DNA of 64,000 bases from JACVRW01 sp034664125. GTDB lineage: Bacteria; Actinomycetota; Thermoleophilia; Solirubrobacterales; Thermoleophilaceae. Under the pieces are notes generated by a model. It searched no databases, had not been told where the DNA came from, and saw nothing but the letters and a program-made list of their open reading frames with translations. The stretch is from assembly GCA_034664125.1 (NCBI GenBank), contig JAXDIG010000014.1, positions 21,095 to 85,094 of the forward strand, written 5' to 3'. The position numbers and the translations under genes are program-made. This document shows, piece after piece, positions 9,412 through 18,032 of this stretch (position 1 is the stretch's first letter; each line of letters starts with the position of its first letter).

Positions 9412-9765
9412 GTGGACCTGACCCTCCTCCCCTTCGACGAGCCCAGCGAGACGCGCACCTTCGAGAAGGGCCGCTTCGAGGTCTACGAGGTGGGCCCGAT
9501 GACGCTCGGCCGCGCCACCTACGAGCCCGGCTGGCGCTGGTCGGAGCACGTCGGAGCGGCCACCGGGGAGAGCCTCTGCCGCGTCGAGCACGTCGGGCTC
9601 GTGCTGTCCGGTCAAGCGGCGGTGCAGATGGAGGACGGCACCGAGCGCGTCATGCGTCCGGGCGAGTTCTTCTACGTGCCGCCCGGCCACGACAGCTGGG
9701 TGGTCGGCGACGAGCCCTACGTCTCGCTTCACATCATGGGCAGCGAGAGCTACGCGGCGAGCTGA
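9412..9765 (+). CDS. Cupin domain protein
   Basis: This 117-residue single-domain cupin starts at a GTG two nt after the glucanase stop. The cupin metal-site motifs appear as GWRWSEHVG with a later Cys-Arg-Val-Glu-His, and the second motif as PGEFFYVPPGHDSWVVGDEP. The beta-barrel length fits. The substrate is unknown. It overlaps the GST gene by one base (TGATG), so the two are translationally coupled. Confidence 0.75.
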   Translation: MDLTLLPFDEPSETRTFEKGRFEVYEVGPMTLGRATYEPGWRWSEHVGAATGESLCRVEHVGLVLSGQAAVQMEDGTERVMRPGEFFYVPPGHDSWVVGDEPYVSLHIMGSESYAAS

Positions 9766-10409
9766 TGCGCCTGCACGACTATCCGGCTTCCGGCAACTGC
9801 TACAAGGTGCGGCTGCTCCTGGCCCAGCTCGGTGTCGACTACGAGCGCGTTCACGTCGACATCTTCGACGGCGGCACGCTCACCGACGAGTTCGCGGCGC
9901 TGAACCCGACCAGGACCGTGCCGGTGCTCGAAACCGACGCCGGCATGCCGCTGCTCGAGTCGAACGCGATCCTCGTGTACCTCGCGGAGGGCACCGAGCT
10001 GTTGCCGGACGACCCTGTCGAGCGCGCTCAGGTGCTGCGCTGGCTGTTCTACGAGCAGGCGGAGATCGTGCCGAGCATCGGCGGGCTGCGGGTGCGCCTC
10101 GCGGCCGCCGTGCTGGCGCCTGACAGCGGAGGCGCCCAGCGTGGCCGCGCCGCCGGCGCGGCAGCGCTGAGCGTCCTCGAGGATCACCTGCGGGAGCGCC
10201 GCTTCCTCGTCGGGGAGCGCTACTCGGTCGCCGACATCGCGATATACGGCTACGTCCACGTGGCCGGCGACGCCGGCCTCGACCTCGCCGAGTACCCGTC
10301 CGTGCAGGGCTGGATCGAGCGGGTGGAGGCAACCCCAGGCCACGTCGACGACCTGGACCCGATCCCGGCGACCACCCGCTTCGGCGCCGGTCGCTCCAAG
10401 TACGGCTGA
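9765..10409 (+). CDS. Glutathione S-transferase family protein
   Basis: The 214-residue protein has an N-terminal thioredoxin-like domain, with YPASGNCYKVRLLLAQLG as the first helix region, TVPVLE with the cis-Pro, and LLESNAILVYLA. A C-terminal all-helical domain follows with the SVADIAIYGY motif. This is the classical GST layout. Actinobacteria generally use mycothiol rather than glutathione, so the thiol cofactor is uncertain. The start is set by the TGATG overlap with the cupin gene. Confidence 0.8.
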   Translation: MRLHDYPASGNCYKVRLLLAQLGVDYERVHVDIFDGGTLTDEFAALNPTRTVPVLETDAGMPLLESNAILVYLAEGTELLPDDPVERAQVLRWLFYEQAEIVPSIGGLRVRLAAAVLAPDSGGAQRGRAAGAAALSVLEDHLRERRFLVGERYSVADIAIYGYVHVAGDAGLDLAEYPSVQGWIERVEATPGHVDDLDPIPATTRFGAGRSKYG

Positions 10410-10442
10410 GTAGGCCGTCGCCCGGACGGGTAGCGGAGTCGC

Positions 10443-11210
10443 ATGCCCAAGTCGATCTGGAACGGCACGATCAGCTTCGGCCTGGCGCACGTGCCGGTGA
10501 AGCTCTACTCGGCGACTGAGTCCAAGACCGTCCACTTCCACGAGGTGCACGTGAGCGACGGCGCCCGCATCGAGCACCGGCGCATCTGCTCCAAGGAGGG
10601 CAAGGAGGTGCCCTTCAAGGAGGTGGTGAAGGGCTACGAGGTGTCGCCCGAGGAGTACGTGGTGCTCGAGAAGGACGAGGTCAAGGCGGCGGCGGGCGCG
10701 CGCGGCAAGGTGATCGAGATCGAGGACTTCGTGCCCGAGGGCGAGATCGACCCGATCTACCTCGAGAAGACCTACTACGTGGGCTGCCGCGACGACGCCG
10801 AGGCGTACCGCCTGTTCATGGCCGCGCTGGAGCGCACCAGCCGCGTGGGCATCGGCCGCTTCACCTTCCACGACCGCGAGTACCTCGCCGCCGTCCGCGC
10901 GCTCGACGGCGTGCTGGCGCTGCACACGATGCGCTTCCACGACGAGGTCGTCCGCGCGGACGACCTGGAGGTGCCGACGCCGGGCAGGCGGCCGGGCAAG
11001 CGCGAGGTCGAGATGGCCGGCCAGCTCGTGAAGTCGCTGCACCGCAAGTTCGACCCGGCCGAGTACGAGGACACCTACCGCGAGGCCGTGCTGGAGCTGA
11101 TCAAGCGCAAGGCGAAGGGTGAGGACGTCGCCCCCGGCGAGCCCGAGCCCGAGGAGGAGACGCCCGACCTGACGGCCGCCCTGCAGGCCAGCCTCGGAAA
11201 GGCGTCCTGA
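10443..11210 (+). CDS. ku: Ku protein, first copy
   Basis: The 255-residue bacterial Ku opens with the hallmark WNGTISFGLAHVPVKLYSAT. Later blocks are HRRICSKEGKEV, YVVLEKDEVK and IDPIYLEKTYYVG. Ku dimers thread onto DNA ends in non-homologous end joining and recruit LigD. No ligD lies in this window. A second, diverged Ku follows after 2 nt, so both are co-transcribed. The C-terminal tail is acidic (EPEPEEETPDL), unlike the basic tail of the second copy. Confidence 0.93.
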   Translation: MPKSIWNGTISFGLAHVPVKLYSATESKTVHFHEVHVSDGARIEHRRICSKEGKEVPFKEVVKGYEVSPEEYVVLEKDEVKAAAGARGKVIEIEDFVPEGEIDPIYLEKTYYVGCRDDAEAYRLFMAALERTSRVGIGRFTFHDREYLAAVRALDGVLALHTMRFHDEVVRADDLEVPTPGRRPGKREVEMAGQLVKSLHRKFDPAEYEDTYREAVLELIKRKAKGEDVAPGEPEPEEETPDLTAALQASLGKAS

Positions 11211-11212
11211 GC

Positions 11213-12058
11213 ATGCCGCGCACGCTCTGGAACGGCTCGCTCTCGTTCGGCCTCGTCAACGTCCCGGTCAGCCTGACGAGCGCGGCGCGCGACCTCGACC
11301 TGCACTTCCGCCAGCTCCACGGAAAGGACGCCGCCCCGATCGAGCAGCGCCGCTTCTGCTCGAAGGAGGACGAGGAGGTGGAGTGGGAGGAGGTCGCGCG
11401 GGGGTTCGACCTCGACGGGAAGCAGGTGATCCTGACCGACATCGAGCTCGCCTCGGTCCAGCCGCGCAAGACGCGGACGATCGACATCGAGGCGTTCGTC
11501 GACATGAGCCAGGTGGACCCGATCTACTTCGATCACCCGTGGTTCCTGCTGCCCTTCGGCGACAGCGAGGGCACGCTGCGCGCCTACCAGCTGCTGGTTG
11601 AGGTGATGGAGTCCACCGACCGGGCGGCGCTCGGGCGCTTCGTGATGCGGACCAAGGAGTACCTGGCGCTCGTGCGCCCGCGCGACGGCCTGCTGTCGCT
11701 CACCACGCTGCTTTTCGGTGACGAGGTCCGACCGACCGACGGCATAGCTCCCGGCGGCCGCAAGCCCGCCAAGAAGAAGGTCGACCAGGCCGTGGCGGTG
11801 ATCGAGGCGCTGGCGGTCGACTGGGACCCCGAGCGCTACACGGACTGCTACCGCGAGCGGCTGATGCGAGTGATCAAGGCCAAGCAGAAGGGCGAGACGG
11901 TCAAGGCGCCGGCCGAGCCGAAGCAGCCGAAGCCCGCGCCCGACCTGATGGAGGCCCTGGAGGAGACGCTCGCGCGCATGGGGTCAGGCGACGGCAAGGG
12001 CAACGGCGGCGCCAAGGGCAAGCGCGGCGGGGGCAAGCGCAAGACCGCCGCGCGCTAG
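11213..12058 (+). CDS. ku: Ku protein, second copy with basic tail
   Basis: The 281-residue Ku paralogue begins WNGSLSFGLVNVPVSLTSAA and keeps the core (QRRFCSKEDEEV, VDPIYFDHPWFL, SLTTLLFGDEV). It ends in a Gly/Lys/Arg-rich tail; such tails in long bacterial Ku proteins add DNA binding. The two copies clearly differ, and a heterodimer or division of labour is possible, as proposed for multi-Ku bacteria. Its TAG stop shares CTAG with the convergent dehydratase gene. Confidence 0.93.
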   Translation: MPRTLWNGSLSFGLVNVPVSLTSAARDLDLHFRQLHGKDAAPIEQRRFCSKEDEEVEWEEVARGFDLDGKQVILTDIELASVQPRKTRTIDIEAFVDMSQVDPIYFDHPWFLLPFGDSEGTLRAYQLLVEVMESTDRAALGRFVMRTKEYLALVRPRDGLLSLTTLLFGDEVRPTDGIAPGGRKPAKKKVDQAVAVIEALAVDWDPERYTDCYRERLMRVIKAKQKGETVKAPAEPKQPKPAPDLMEALEETLARMGSGDGKGNGGAKGKRGGGKRKTAAR

Positions 12059-12957
12059 CCCGGGAAGCTGTCCGGGTCCTCGACGGCGCGCTTGTACAGG
12101 TCGTCGTCGATGTTGTGCCCCGTCACCACCAGCACCACCGGCCCGTCCGCCGGCTCGACCGCCTCGAGCCCCGCCAGCGCGGCCGCGGCCGAGCCCTCCA
12201 CCCGGATGCCGCACGCCGCGAAGGCGCCCAGCGCGCTCGCGATCGAGCGCTCGCTGACGGAAACGAACGGCGTGCCAAGCCTCACCAGCTCGTCCACCGC
12301 CAGCGGCACCGCCACTCGCACGGCCAGGCCGTCGGCGAACGTGGCCGACGAGCCGCACTCGACCGGGCGCCCGGCCTCCACGCTGAGGGCCATCACCGGC
12401 GCCTCCTTGGACACCACGCCCAGCGCCCCGTCGCCGTCGAGCCCGCGCGCGACCCCGATCAGCAGCGCGCCGTTGCCGACCGGCACGACCGTGAGCGCCG
12501 GACGCTCGCCCAGCTGCTCGACGATCTCCCGGCCGATGGCGGCGTAGCCGTCGAACTGCGCCGGCTCGGCGCCGTCCTCGAAGAAGGGCAGCCCGTCGCG
12601 CTCGGCGTGGGCGCGGGCCGCGTCCTTGGCCTCGTCCACGTCGGCGCCGGCGTGGCGCAGCTCGGCGCCGAGCCGCTCGAGCAGGTCGAGCTTCGATTGG
12701 CTGGCCTGGTCCGGCACGTACACCACCGCCCGCAGCCCGGTCCGCTGGGCTGCCCACGCCGTGGCCGCCCCGTGGTTGCCGGTGGAGGCGGTGACGACCG
12801 CCGTCGCCCCGGCGTCGCGGTAGCGCTCCAGCGACGGCAGCGCCCCGCGCCACTTGAAGGAGCCCAGCTCGTGGGCATCCTCGCGCTTGAGCAGCACCCG
12901 CCGGCCCGCGGCCAGGCCGGGCGGCGCGTCCTCGAGGGGCGTGGGCGAAAGCGCCAT
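12055..12957 (-). CDS. PLP-dependent threonine/serine dehydratase-like enzyme
   Basis: This 300-residue fold-type II PLP enzyme has the Schiff-base lysine in GSFKWRGA, the phosphate-binding glycine loop at VPVGNGALL, and the ASTGNHG substrate loop. It resembles catabolic threonine/serine dehydratases in length, with no ACT domain. The ATG at 12957 is favoured because the conserved TPLE block follows at once. Its start lies 22 bp from the divergent peptidase start, so the two promoters must overlap, or the transcripts are nearly leaderless. Confidence 0.8.
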   Translation of the reverse strand: MALSPTPLEDAPPGLAAGRRVLLKREDAHELGSFKWRGALPSLERYRDAGATAVVTASTGNHGAATAWAAQRTGLRAVVYVPDQASQSKLDLLERLGAELRHAGADVDEAKDAARAHAERDGLPFFEDGAEPAQFDGYAAIGREIVEQLGERPALTVVPVGNGALLIGVARGLDGDGALGVVSKEAPVMALSVEAGRPVECGSSATFADGLAVRVAVPLAVDELVRLGTPFVSVSERSIASALGAFAACGIRVEGSAAAALAGLEAVEPADGPVVLVVTGHNIDDDLYKRAVEDPDSFPG

Positions 12958-12979
12958 TCGCTTCTCTAGTCTCGCGGGT

Positions 12980-14785
12980 GTGAGCACCACCGTCGATCCC
13001 GCGCTCGAGAACGCCGCCTGGGACCTCGAGCCGCTCGTGGAGGCCAGGGGCCCCGCGGGGGTCGAGGAGCTGCTCAACGAGGCACGCGACCGTGCGGCCG
13101 TCTTCGCCGAGCGCCACCGCGGCGAGGTCGCGCAGCTGGACGCCGCAGGCCTGGCCGACGCCATGCACGAGCTGGCGGCGATCTACGACCTGGGCGGCCG
13201 CGCCGGCTCGTACGCGATGCTCAGCTTCACGCTCGACACGACCGACCCGGCCCGCGGCGCCCTGATCCAGCGGGCGCGCGAGCTCGGGGCGGCGATCGAG
13301 ACGCAGCTGCTCTTCTTCGAGCTCGAGTGGAACCAGCTGCCCGACGAGCGCGCGGACGAGCTGCTGGCCGCCGATGGGCTCGAGTTCTGCCGCCACCACC
13401 TGCGCAACCTGCGCCGCTACCGGCCGCACCAGCTCACCGAGCCCGAGGAGCGAGTGATGACGGAGCTGGACGTGACCGGCTCGTCCGCCTTCCGGAGGCT
13501 GTTCACCGAGCAGATCTCGTCCGTCCAGGTCGCGCTGCCCGACATCGGCGAGCCGGCCTCGCTGGAGGTCGCGCTCAGCCGCCTCCAGCACCCCGACCGG
13601 GAGCTGCGCGAGCAGGCGGCGGTGGCGACCACGGAGGCGCTGCGTCCCGGCGTGCGCACACGCGCGTACCTGTTCAACACGCTGCTGGCCGACAAGGCGA
13701 CCAAGGACCGCCTGCGCGACTACCCGCACTGGCTCGCCTCGCGCAACCTCGCGAACGAGGCCAGCGACGAGTCCGTCGAGGCCCTGATCGAGGCGGTCGC
13801 CGGCCGCTACGAGCTGGCCCGCCGCTGGTACCGCCTCAAGGCCGGGCTGCTGGGACTCGACCGGCTCGCCTACTGGGATCGCATGGCCCCGCTCACCGAC
13901 ACCGACGAGCAGATCCCGTACGACGAGGCGCGCGCGATCGTGCTGGACTGCTACTCGACCTTCTCGCCCGAGCTCGGCGAGGCGGCCGCGGGCTTCTTCG
14001 CCGACGGGTACATCGACGCGCCGCCGCGACCCGGCAAGCGCGGCGGCGCCTTCTGCTCGTACACCGTGCCCTCGCGGCACCCGTACGTGATGCTCAACTA
14101 CACCGCGCGCCCCTACGACGTGCTCACGCTGGCGCACGAGCTCGGCCACGGCGTGCACGCGGCGCTGGCCCGGCCGCAGGGCATCTTCCAGTTCACCACC
14201 CCGCTCACGCTCGCGGAAACCGCCTCGATCTTCGGCGAGACGATCGTGCTCGAGCGCCTGCTGGAGCGCGCCCCGGACGCGGCGGCGCGGCTGTCGCTGC
14301 TGGCCGGGTCGCTCGACGGCGCCGTGGGGGCGGTGTTCCGCCAGGTGGCCATGAACCGCTTCGAGCACGCCGTGCACACGGCGCGGCGCGAGTCCGGCGA
14401 GCTGGCGCCCGAGCGGTTCGCCGAGCTGTGGCTCGCCACCCAGGGGGACCTGCTCGGCGACGCCGTCGACCTGCACGACGACTACGGGATCTGGTGGTCC
14501 TACATCCCCCACTTCGTCGACACGCCCGGGTACGTGTACGCCTATGCCTACGGGAACCTGCTGGCGCTGTCGGTCTACCGCCGCTACGAGGAGGAGGGCG
14601 AGGACTTCGTGCCCGCCTACCTGGAGCTGCTGCGCGCGGGCGGCTCGCGGCCGCCGCAGGAGCTGGGGCAGATCGTGGGAGTCGACCTGTCCGACCCCGG
14701 CTTCTGGAGCTCGGGCCTCGATCTGATCGAGCGCCAGCTCGAGGCGGCCGAGCGGGCCGCCGAGGAGGCCGGGCGGACAAGGTGA
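12980..14785 (+). CDS. pepF: Oligoendopeptidase F-type M3 metallopeptidase
   Basis: The 601-residue cytosolic zinc peptidase has the HEXXH site at His386-Glu387-His390 (LAHELGHGVHAA). The third ligand region, TASIFGE, lies about 25 residues later, as in family M3. The N-terminal helical half is typical of the oligoendopeptidase F clade. It degrades short peptides. The GTG start at 12980 precedes the first conserved block; the reading frame extends further upstream only through the divergent gene. It overlaps the methyltransferase by GTGA. Confidence 0.9.
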   Translation: MSTTVDPALENAAWDLEPLVEARGPAGVEELLNEARDRAAVFAERHRGEVAQLDAAGLADAMHELAAIYDLGGRAGSYAMLSFTLDTTDPARGALIQRARELGAAIETQLLFFELEWNQLPDERADELLAADGLEFCRHHLRNLRRYRPHQLTEPEERVMTELDVTGSSAFRRLFTEQISSVQVALPDIGEPASLEVALSRLQHPDRELREQAAVATTEALRPGVRTRAYLFNTLLADKATKDRLRDYPHWLASRNLANEASDESVEALIEAVAGRYELARRWYRLKAGLLGLDRLAYWDRMAPLTDTDEQIPYDEARAIVLDCYSTFSPELGEAAAGFFADGYIDAPPRPGKRGGAFCSYTVPSRHPYVMLNYTARPYDVLTLAHELGHGVHAALARPQGIFQFTTPLTLAETASIFGETIVLERLLERAPDAAARLSLLAGSLDGAVGAVFRQVAMNRFEHAVHTARRESGELAPERFAELWLATQGDLLGDAVDLHDDYGIWWSYIPHFVDTPGYVYAYAYGNLLALSVYRRYEEEGEDFVPAYLELLRAGGSRPPQELGQIVGVDLSDPGFWSSGLDLIERQLEAAERAAEEAGRTR

Positions 14786-15399
14786 TCGACTCGATCGAGG
14801 AGCGGATCGCGCTCCCGGTCGGCGAGATCGCGCTGACCCGGCCGCGCGACGCCGAGGCGCTGCTCTCAGAGGAGGGCTTCGAGCACGAGGAGTTCCTCCC
14901 CTACTGGGCCGAGCTGTGGTCGAGCGCCGTGGCGCTGGCCGATGACATCGCCCGCCGCTCGCTGTGCGGCGCCGGCGTGGTCGAGCTGGGCTGCGGGCTG
15001 GGGCTCCCGAGCATCGCCGCCGCGCTCGCGGGCGGGCGCGTGCTGGCCACGGACTGGTCGCCGGACGCCGTGCGGGCGACCGCGGCCAACGCGGCGCTCA
15101 ACGACGTGACCGTGGAGACGGCGCAGGCGGCCTGGGGGGAGCCGGCCGCGCTGCTCGAGCGGGCGCCCTGGCGCTACGTGATCGCCTCCGACGTGCTCTA
15201 CGAGCCGCGCAACGTCGAGCAACTGCTCGAGCTGCTGCCGCGCCTGGTGGACCGCAAGGGACGAGTGCTGATCGCCGACCCGGGCCGCCGCCCCGCTGAA
15301 GAGTTCCTCGAGCGCGCCGGCGCGGGACGCTGGCACGTACGCACCACGACGAGCTCGCGCAGCCCGCGCGTGCAGATCCACCGGCTGCGGCTGCGCTGA
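14782..15399 (+). CDS. Class I SAM methyltransferase, METTL/lysine-type
   Basis: The 205-residue protein has SAM motif I as VVELGCGLGLPS, motif II near ATDWSPDAV, and a later ASDVLYEPRN. The preceding PYWAELWSSA block is characteristic of the METTL20/21-like protein methyltransferase group (Methyltransf_16). Protein lysine methylation is therefore the best guess, but the target is unknown. The start is set by the GTGA overlap with the peptidase gene. Confidence 0.75.
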   Translation: MIDSIEERIALPVGEIALTRPRDAEALLSEEGFEHEEFLPYWAELWSSAVALADDIARRSLCGAGVVELGCGLGLPSIAAALAGGRVLATDWSPDAVRATAANAALNDVTVETAQAAWGEPAALLERAPWRYVIASDVLYEPRNVEQLLELLPRLVDRKGRVLIADPGRRPAEEFLERAGAGRWHVRTTTSSRSPRVQIHRLRLR

Positions 15400-15441
15400 C
15401 CGCCGCCAACCGCGGGCAACCCCGGCGGCCCGACCGAGTGT

Positions 15442-15478
15442 GGGAGACGTTTCCGGACAATATGACCGGAAACGTCCC
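15442..15478. terminator. Hairpin between convergent genes
   Basis: GACGTTTCCGG (15446-15456) and CCGGAAACGTC (15466-15476) are perfect 11-bp arms with a 9-nt loop, and the flanking GGG/CCC extends them with one mismatch. The site lies between convergent genes, so a bidirectional terminator is likely. No T-run is seen, and an operator cannot be excluded. Confidence 0.55.
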
Positions 15479-15482
15479 TATC

Positions 15483-15507
15483 ACTCGCCGCGGAGGCGGC
15501 GGCGAGT
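15483..15507. terminator. Second GC-rich hairpin at the M20 gene end
   Basis: ACTCGCCGC (15483-15491) pairs with GCGGCGAGT (15499-15507) around a 7-nt loop. The right arm touches the stop codon of the minus-strand peptidase gene, so it would form right after translation ends. With the preceding hairpin it makes a double-stem terminator region. Confidence 0.5.
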
Positions 15508-16823
15508 CAGCGAGCCGGCAGCTCGGCCAGCTCCGCGTACAGCTCCCGCGCCGCCGCCTCGCCCAGGCGCAGGCTCTCCAGCCGGTAGCTCTCGTTGGGC
15601 GCGTGGAAGGCGTCGTCGGGAAGGGCGAAGCCGCTGACGATCGAGGTGATGCCGCGCTCGGCCAGCACCGCCAGGAGCGGCAGCGTGCCGCCGATCCGGA
15701 CCAGCGCCGGGGCCGTGCCGCAGGCGCGCTCGAGCGCGCCGCCGGCCAAGCGCAGCGCCGGATGGCTCGGGTCGAAGAGCGCCGGGTCTGCCACCTCCAG
15801 GCCGATCTTCACCTCGGCGCCCGGCGGCGCCGCGGCGCGCAGCAGCCGCTCCAGCTCCGCGCCGATCTGCGCGGCGTTCTGGCCCGGCGCCAGGCGCACG
15901 CTCACGTGCCCGCGGGCGACCGACGGCACGATCGTGCGCGGCTCGCCCACCTCGATCATGTTCACGTCGACCGCCGTGGCGGCGCCGGTGCGCTCGTAGT
16001 ACTCGTCGCCCGCCCCGGGCGCCACCTCGACGCCGCCGACCTCGGCGATGGCGCGGCCGCCCGGGGGCAGCCGCTCCCATGACGCGCGCTCCTCGGGAGC
16101 GACCGGCGCCACACCGACGCTCAGCTCCGGGCGCACGCGCCCGTGGGCGTCCGGCGCGACTTCGGCCAGCATCGCCATCAGCACGTGCGCCGCGTTCAGC
16201 ACCGCGCCGCCGTAGAGGCCGGAGTGCAGGTCGCGCTGAGCCGTCCGGACCTCGACGCTCGCCTGCGCGAGGCCGCGCGTGCCGAGGGTGATCGCGGGGG
16301 TGCGCTCGTCGACCATCAGGGAGTCGAAGACGATCGCGCAGTCCGCGTCGTCCTCGCCGGTCTGCAGCCGCTCGAGCACCGAGCGGCTGCCCACCTCCTC
16401 CTCCCCCTCGACCAGGAAGCGCACGTTCACGGGCAGCTGGCCGGCACGGGCGAGCTCGCAGGCCACGTGCAGCAGCGGCAGGAAGTTGCCCTTGTCGTCC
16501 GCGGCGCCGCGCGCGTAGAGCCGCCCGTCGCGCTCGGTCGGCTCGAACGGCGGGCTGTCCCAGAGCTCGAGCGGCCCGGCCGCCTGCACGTCGTAGTGGC
16601 CGTAGGAGAGCACCGTCGGAGCACCGGGTCGGGCGGCACGCAGCTCGCCGACGGCCATCGGGTGGCCGCCGTTGACGGTCACCGCCCCGGCGCTCCCCCC
16701 GGCCGCCTCGATGCGCTCGCAAACCCACTCGCAGGCGCGCGCGAGCGCGGCGGCGTCCCCGCCCCCGGTCGAGACTGACGGGATGCGCAGCCAGTCGTCG
16801 AGCTCGTCACGAAGGGTCGCCAT
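15507..16823 (-). CDS. M20 family metallodipeptidase
   Basis: The 438-residue protein is a two-zinc M20 peptidase (PepV/CNDP-like). Metal ligands are visible in SYGHYDVQ, ARGAADDKGNFL and FLVEGEEEVGS. The dimerisation domain holds the RDLHSGLYGG block. It should cleave dipeptides or acylated amino acids in the cytosol. The ATG at 16823 begins right at the conserved N-terminal helix; the open frame to 17072 overlaps the Rpf-like gene and is not coding. Confidence 0.88.
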   Translation of the reverse strand: MATLRDELDDWLRIPSVSTGGGDAAALARACEWVCERIEAAGGSAGAVTVNGGHPMAVGELRAARPGAPTVLSYGHYDVQAAGPLELWDSPPFEPTERDGRLYARGAADDKGNFLPLLHVACELARAGQLPVNVRFLVEGEEEVGSRSVLERLQTGEDDADCAIVFDSLMVDERTPAITLGTRGLAQASVEVRTAQRDLHSGLYGGAVLNAAHVLMAMLAEVAPDAHGRVRPELSVGVAPVAPEERASWERLPPGGRAIAEVGGVEVAPGAGDEYYERTGAATAVDVNMIEVGEPRTIVPSVARGHVSVRLAPGQNAAQIGAELERLLRAAAPPGAEVKIGLEVADPALFDPSHPALRLAGGALERACGTAPALVRIGGTLPLLAVLAERGITSIVSGFALPDDAFHAPNESYRLESLRLGEAAARELYAELAELPAR

Positions 16824-16876
16824 CGGCCCCGCATTCTGTCGAAAGTAGAGTCGGCTCCGTGCCGGCAGCGCGCTGA

Positions 16877-17506
16877 CTAGGGGCAGTTGGGCCAGGGCGC
16901 GGTACCGGCGCGGCGGAACAGCTTGAGCGCGACCCGGTCCTGCTCGCCCTCGGGCGCGTCGGCGGGATCGCCCTCGCCGCCCAGGTTGCGCCAGGTGTCG
17001 ACGCTGAACTGGTACTTGCCGCGGTACTGCCCGCCCGGGGAGACGGCGCGCGGGTTGCCGCCGGACTCGCACTCGGCGATCAGGCGCAGCACCCGCGGCA
17101 GCCGTACGCCGCTCGACTCGCGCCGCACGGACCCGCTCGCGAACGGCTCGAGGCCGAGCGCGTCGCGGGTCTGCGGGCCGACGATGCCGTCGGCCGTCAG
17201 GCCCTTGCGCGTCTGGTAGCGCTTGACCGCCTGCTCCGTCTGAGCGCCGAACACACCGTCGACGGCGATCGAGAGCGCCAACTGGACCTTGCGCACGGCC
17301 GCGCCCCGGTCACCGCGCTTGACCACGACGGCGGCCGGCGCGGGCGAGCCCTTGCCGGCGGCGGCCTGCTTGTCCTTGCCCTCGTGCGCCGCCTTGTCGT
17401 CGCCCGACGTCGGGGCCACGGCCCCGCCTCCGCCCGCCGAGGCGCCGGCGGGCGCGCACAGCAGCGCGAGCACGACGAGCATGCCCGCGAACAGCGGACG
17501 GCGCAC
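16877..17506 (-). CDS. Rpf-like transglycosylase with peptidoglycan-binding domain
   Basis: The GTG at 17506 gives MRRPLFAG and a clean Sec signal peptide ending in GASA. A linker is followed by a PG_binding_1 domain (RGDRGAAVRKVQLAL ... DGIVGPQTRDALG). A C-terminal transglycosylase-like resuscitation-promoting-factor domain comes last, with the catalytic Glu in IAECESGGNP and the GKYQFSVDTW block. The total is about 209 residues. It should cleave the glycan strands of peptidoglycan for growth or resuscitation. The upstream part of the open frame overlaps the riboswitch and cannot be coding, which fixes this start. Expression is probably controlled by c-di-AMP. Confidence 0.85.
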   Translation of the reverse strand: MRRPLFAGMLVVLALLCAPAGASAGGGGAVAPTSGDDKAAHEGKDKQAAAGKGSPAPAAVVVKRGDRGAAVRKVQLALSIAVDGVFGAQTEQAVKRYQTRKGLTADGIVGPQTRDALGLEPFASGSVRRESSGVRLPRVLRLIAECESGGNPRAVSPGGQYRGKYQFSVDTWRNLGGEGDPADAPEGEQDRVALKLFRRAGTAPWPNCP

Positions 17507-17534
17507 GGCATCGACGGTCGCTTGCAACGTCTTC

Positions 17535-17682
17535 GGTCCCTTTCCGATGCCTACGGGGTGAGCTGACGGGCTCGCGCCGGAAAGTGGCGCTACGCAATGG
17601 GCGGCCTGCGATTCGCCCCGGCGGCCACTATGGCCGCTGGTGGTTCCCCCGCCCCCCGCCGTCGGGACGACGGGGGCTCGGC
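17535..17682 (-). promoter_or_regulatory. ydaO/yuaA-type c-di-AMP riboswitch
   Basis: Read on the minus strand, the leader contains the landmark blocks of this riboswitch class in order: GCCGAGC, GGCGGGGGAACCA, GGGGCGAATCGC, GCGTAGCGCC, then CGAGCCCGTCAGCTCACC, CGTAGGCATC and GGAAAGGGA. Actinobacterial ydaO riboswitches commonly sit before rpf and other wall-hydrolase genes and switch them off when c-di-AMP is bound. It ends about 28 nt before the GTG of the Rpf-like gene. The match is to remembered consensus blocks, not a covariance-model score. Confidence 0.85.
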
Positions 17683-17764
17683 AATTCAATTGACGATTGG
17701 AGTATCCAAGCAGATCGGCGCGCCGAGTGCCTCAGCGGGTCCCCCTTCGGGGGTACAGCCCGAG

Positions 17765-18007
17765 CTAGCGCGCCGCGCCGAGCAGGTCGTCGACGATCGT
17801 GACGATGTCGATCGGCCGGCGGGCGGCGGCGCGCGCGAAGCGCGCCTTGACGGGGCGCCGGAAGCGGGCCGGCGGGACCGGCGGCGGCAGCTCGCCGGAT
17901 ACCTCACGCAGCGCCGGGCGCTCGGCATGGCGGCGGTGCAGCCACACCCCCGCCGCGACGGCGCCCAACACGAACGGTGCGGCGCGTGCGAGCGGGCGGA
18001 AATGCAC
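17765..18007 (-). CDS. Small single-pass membrane protein
   Basis: The 80-residue protein has one N-terminal TM segment (APFVLGAVAAGVWL) and a basic, Pro-rich soluble part ending VTIVDDLLGAAR. The start is GTG, and AGGGTAG is the only weak Shine-Dalgarno sequence. It diverges from the SDR gene by 25 nt and lies upstream of the riboswitch. Function is unknown. Confidence 0.5.
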   Translation of the reverse strand: MHFRPLARAAPFVLGAVAAGVWLHRRHAERPALREVSGELPPPVPPARFRRPVKARFARAAARRPIDIVTIVDDLLGAAR

Positions 18008-18032
18008 GCGCGCAGACTACCCTCAGGGACCG

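Noticed and set aside
11984..14512. 842-residue minus-strand frame opposite pepF and Ku
   Set aside because: Low-complexity shadow; the dehydratase at 12,055 and the peptidase at 12,980 explain the region.
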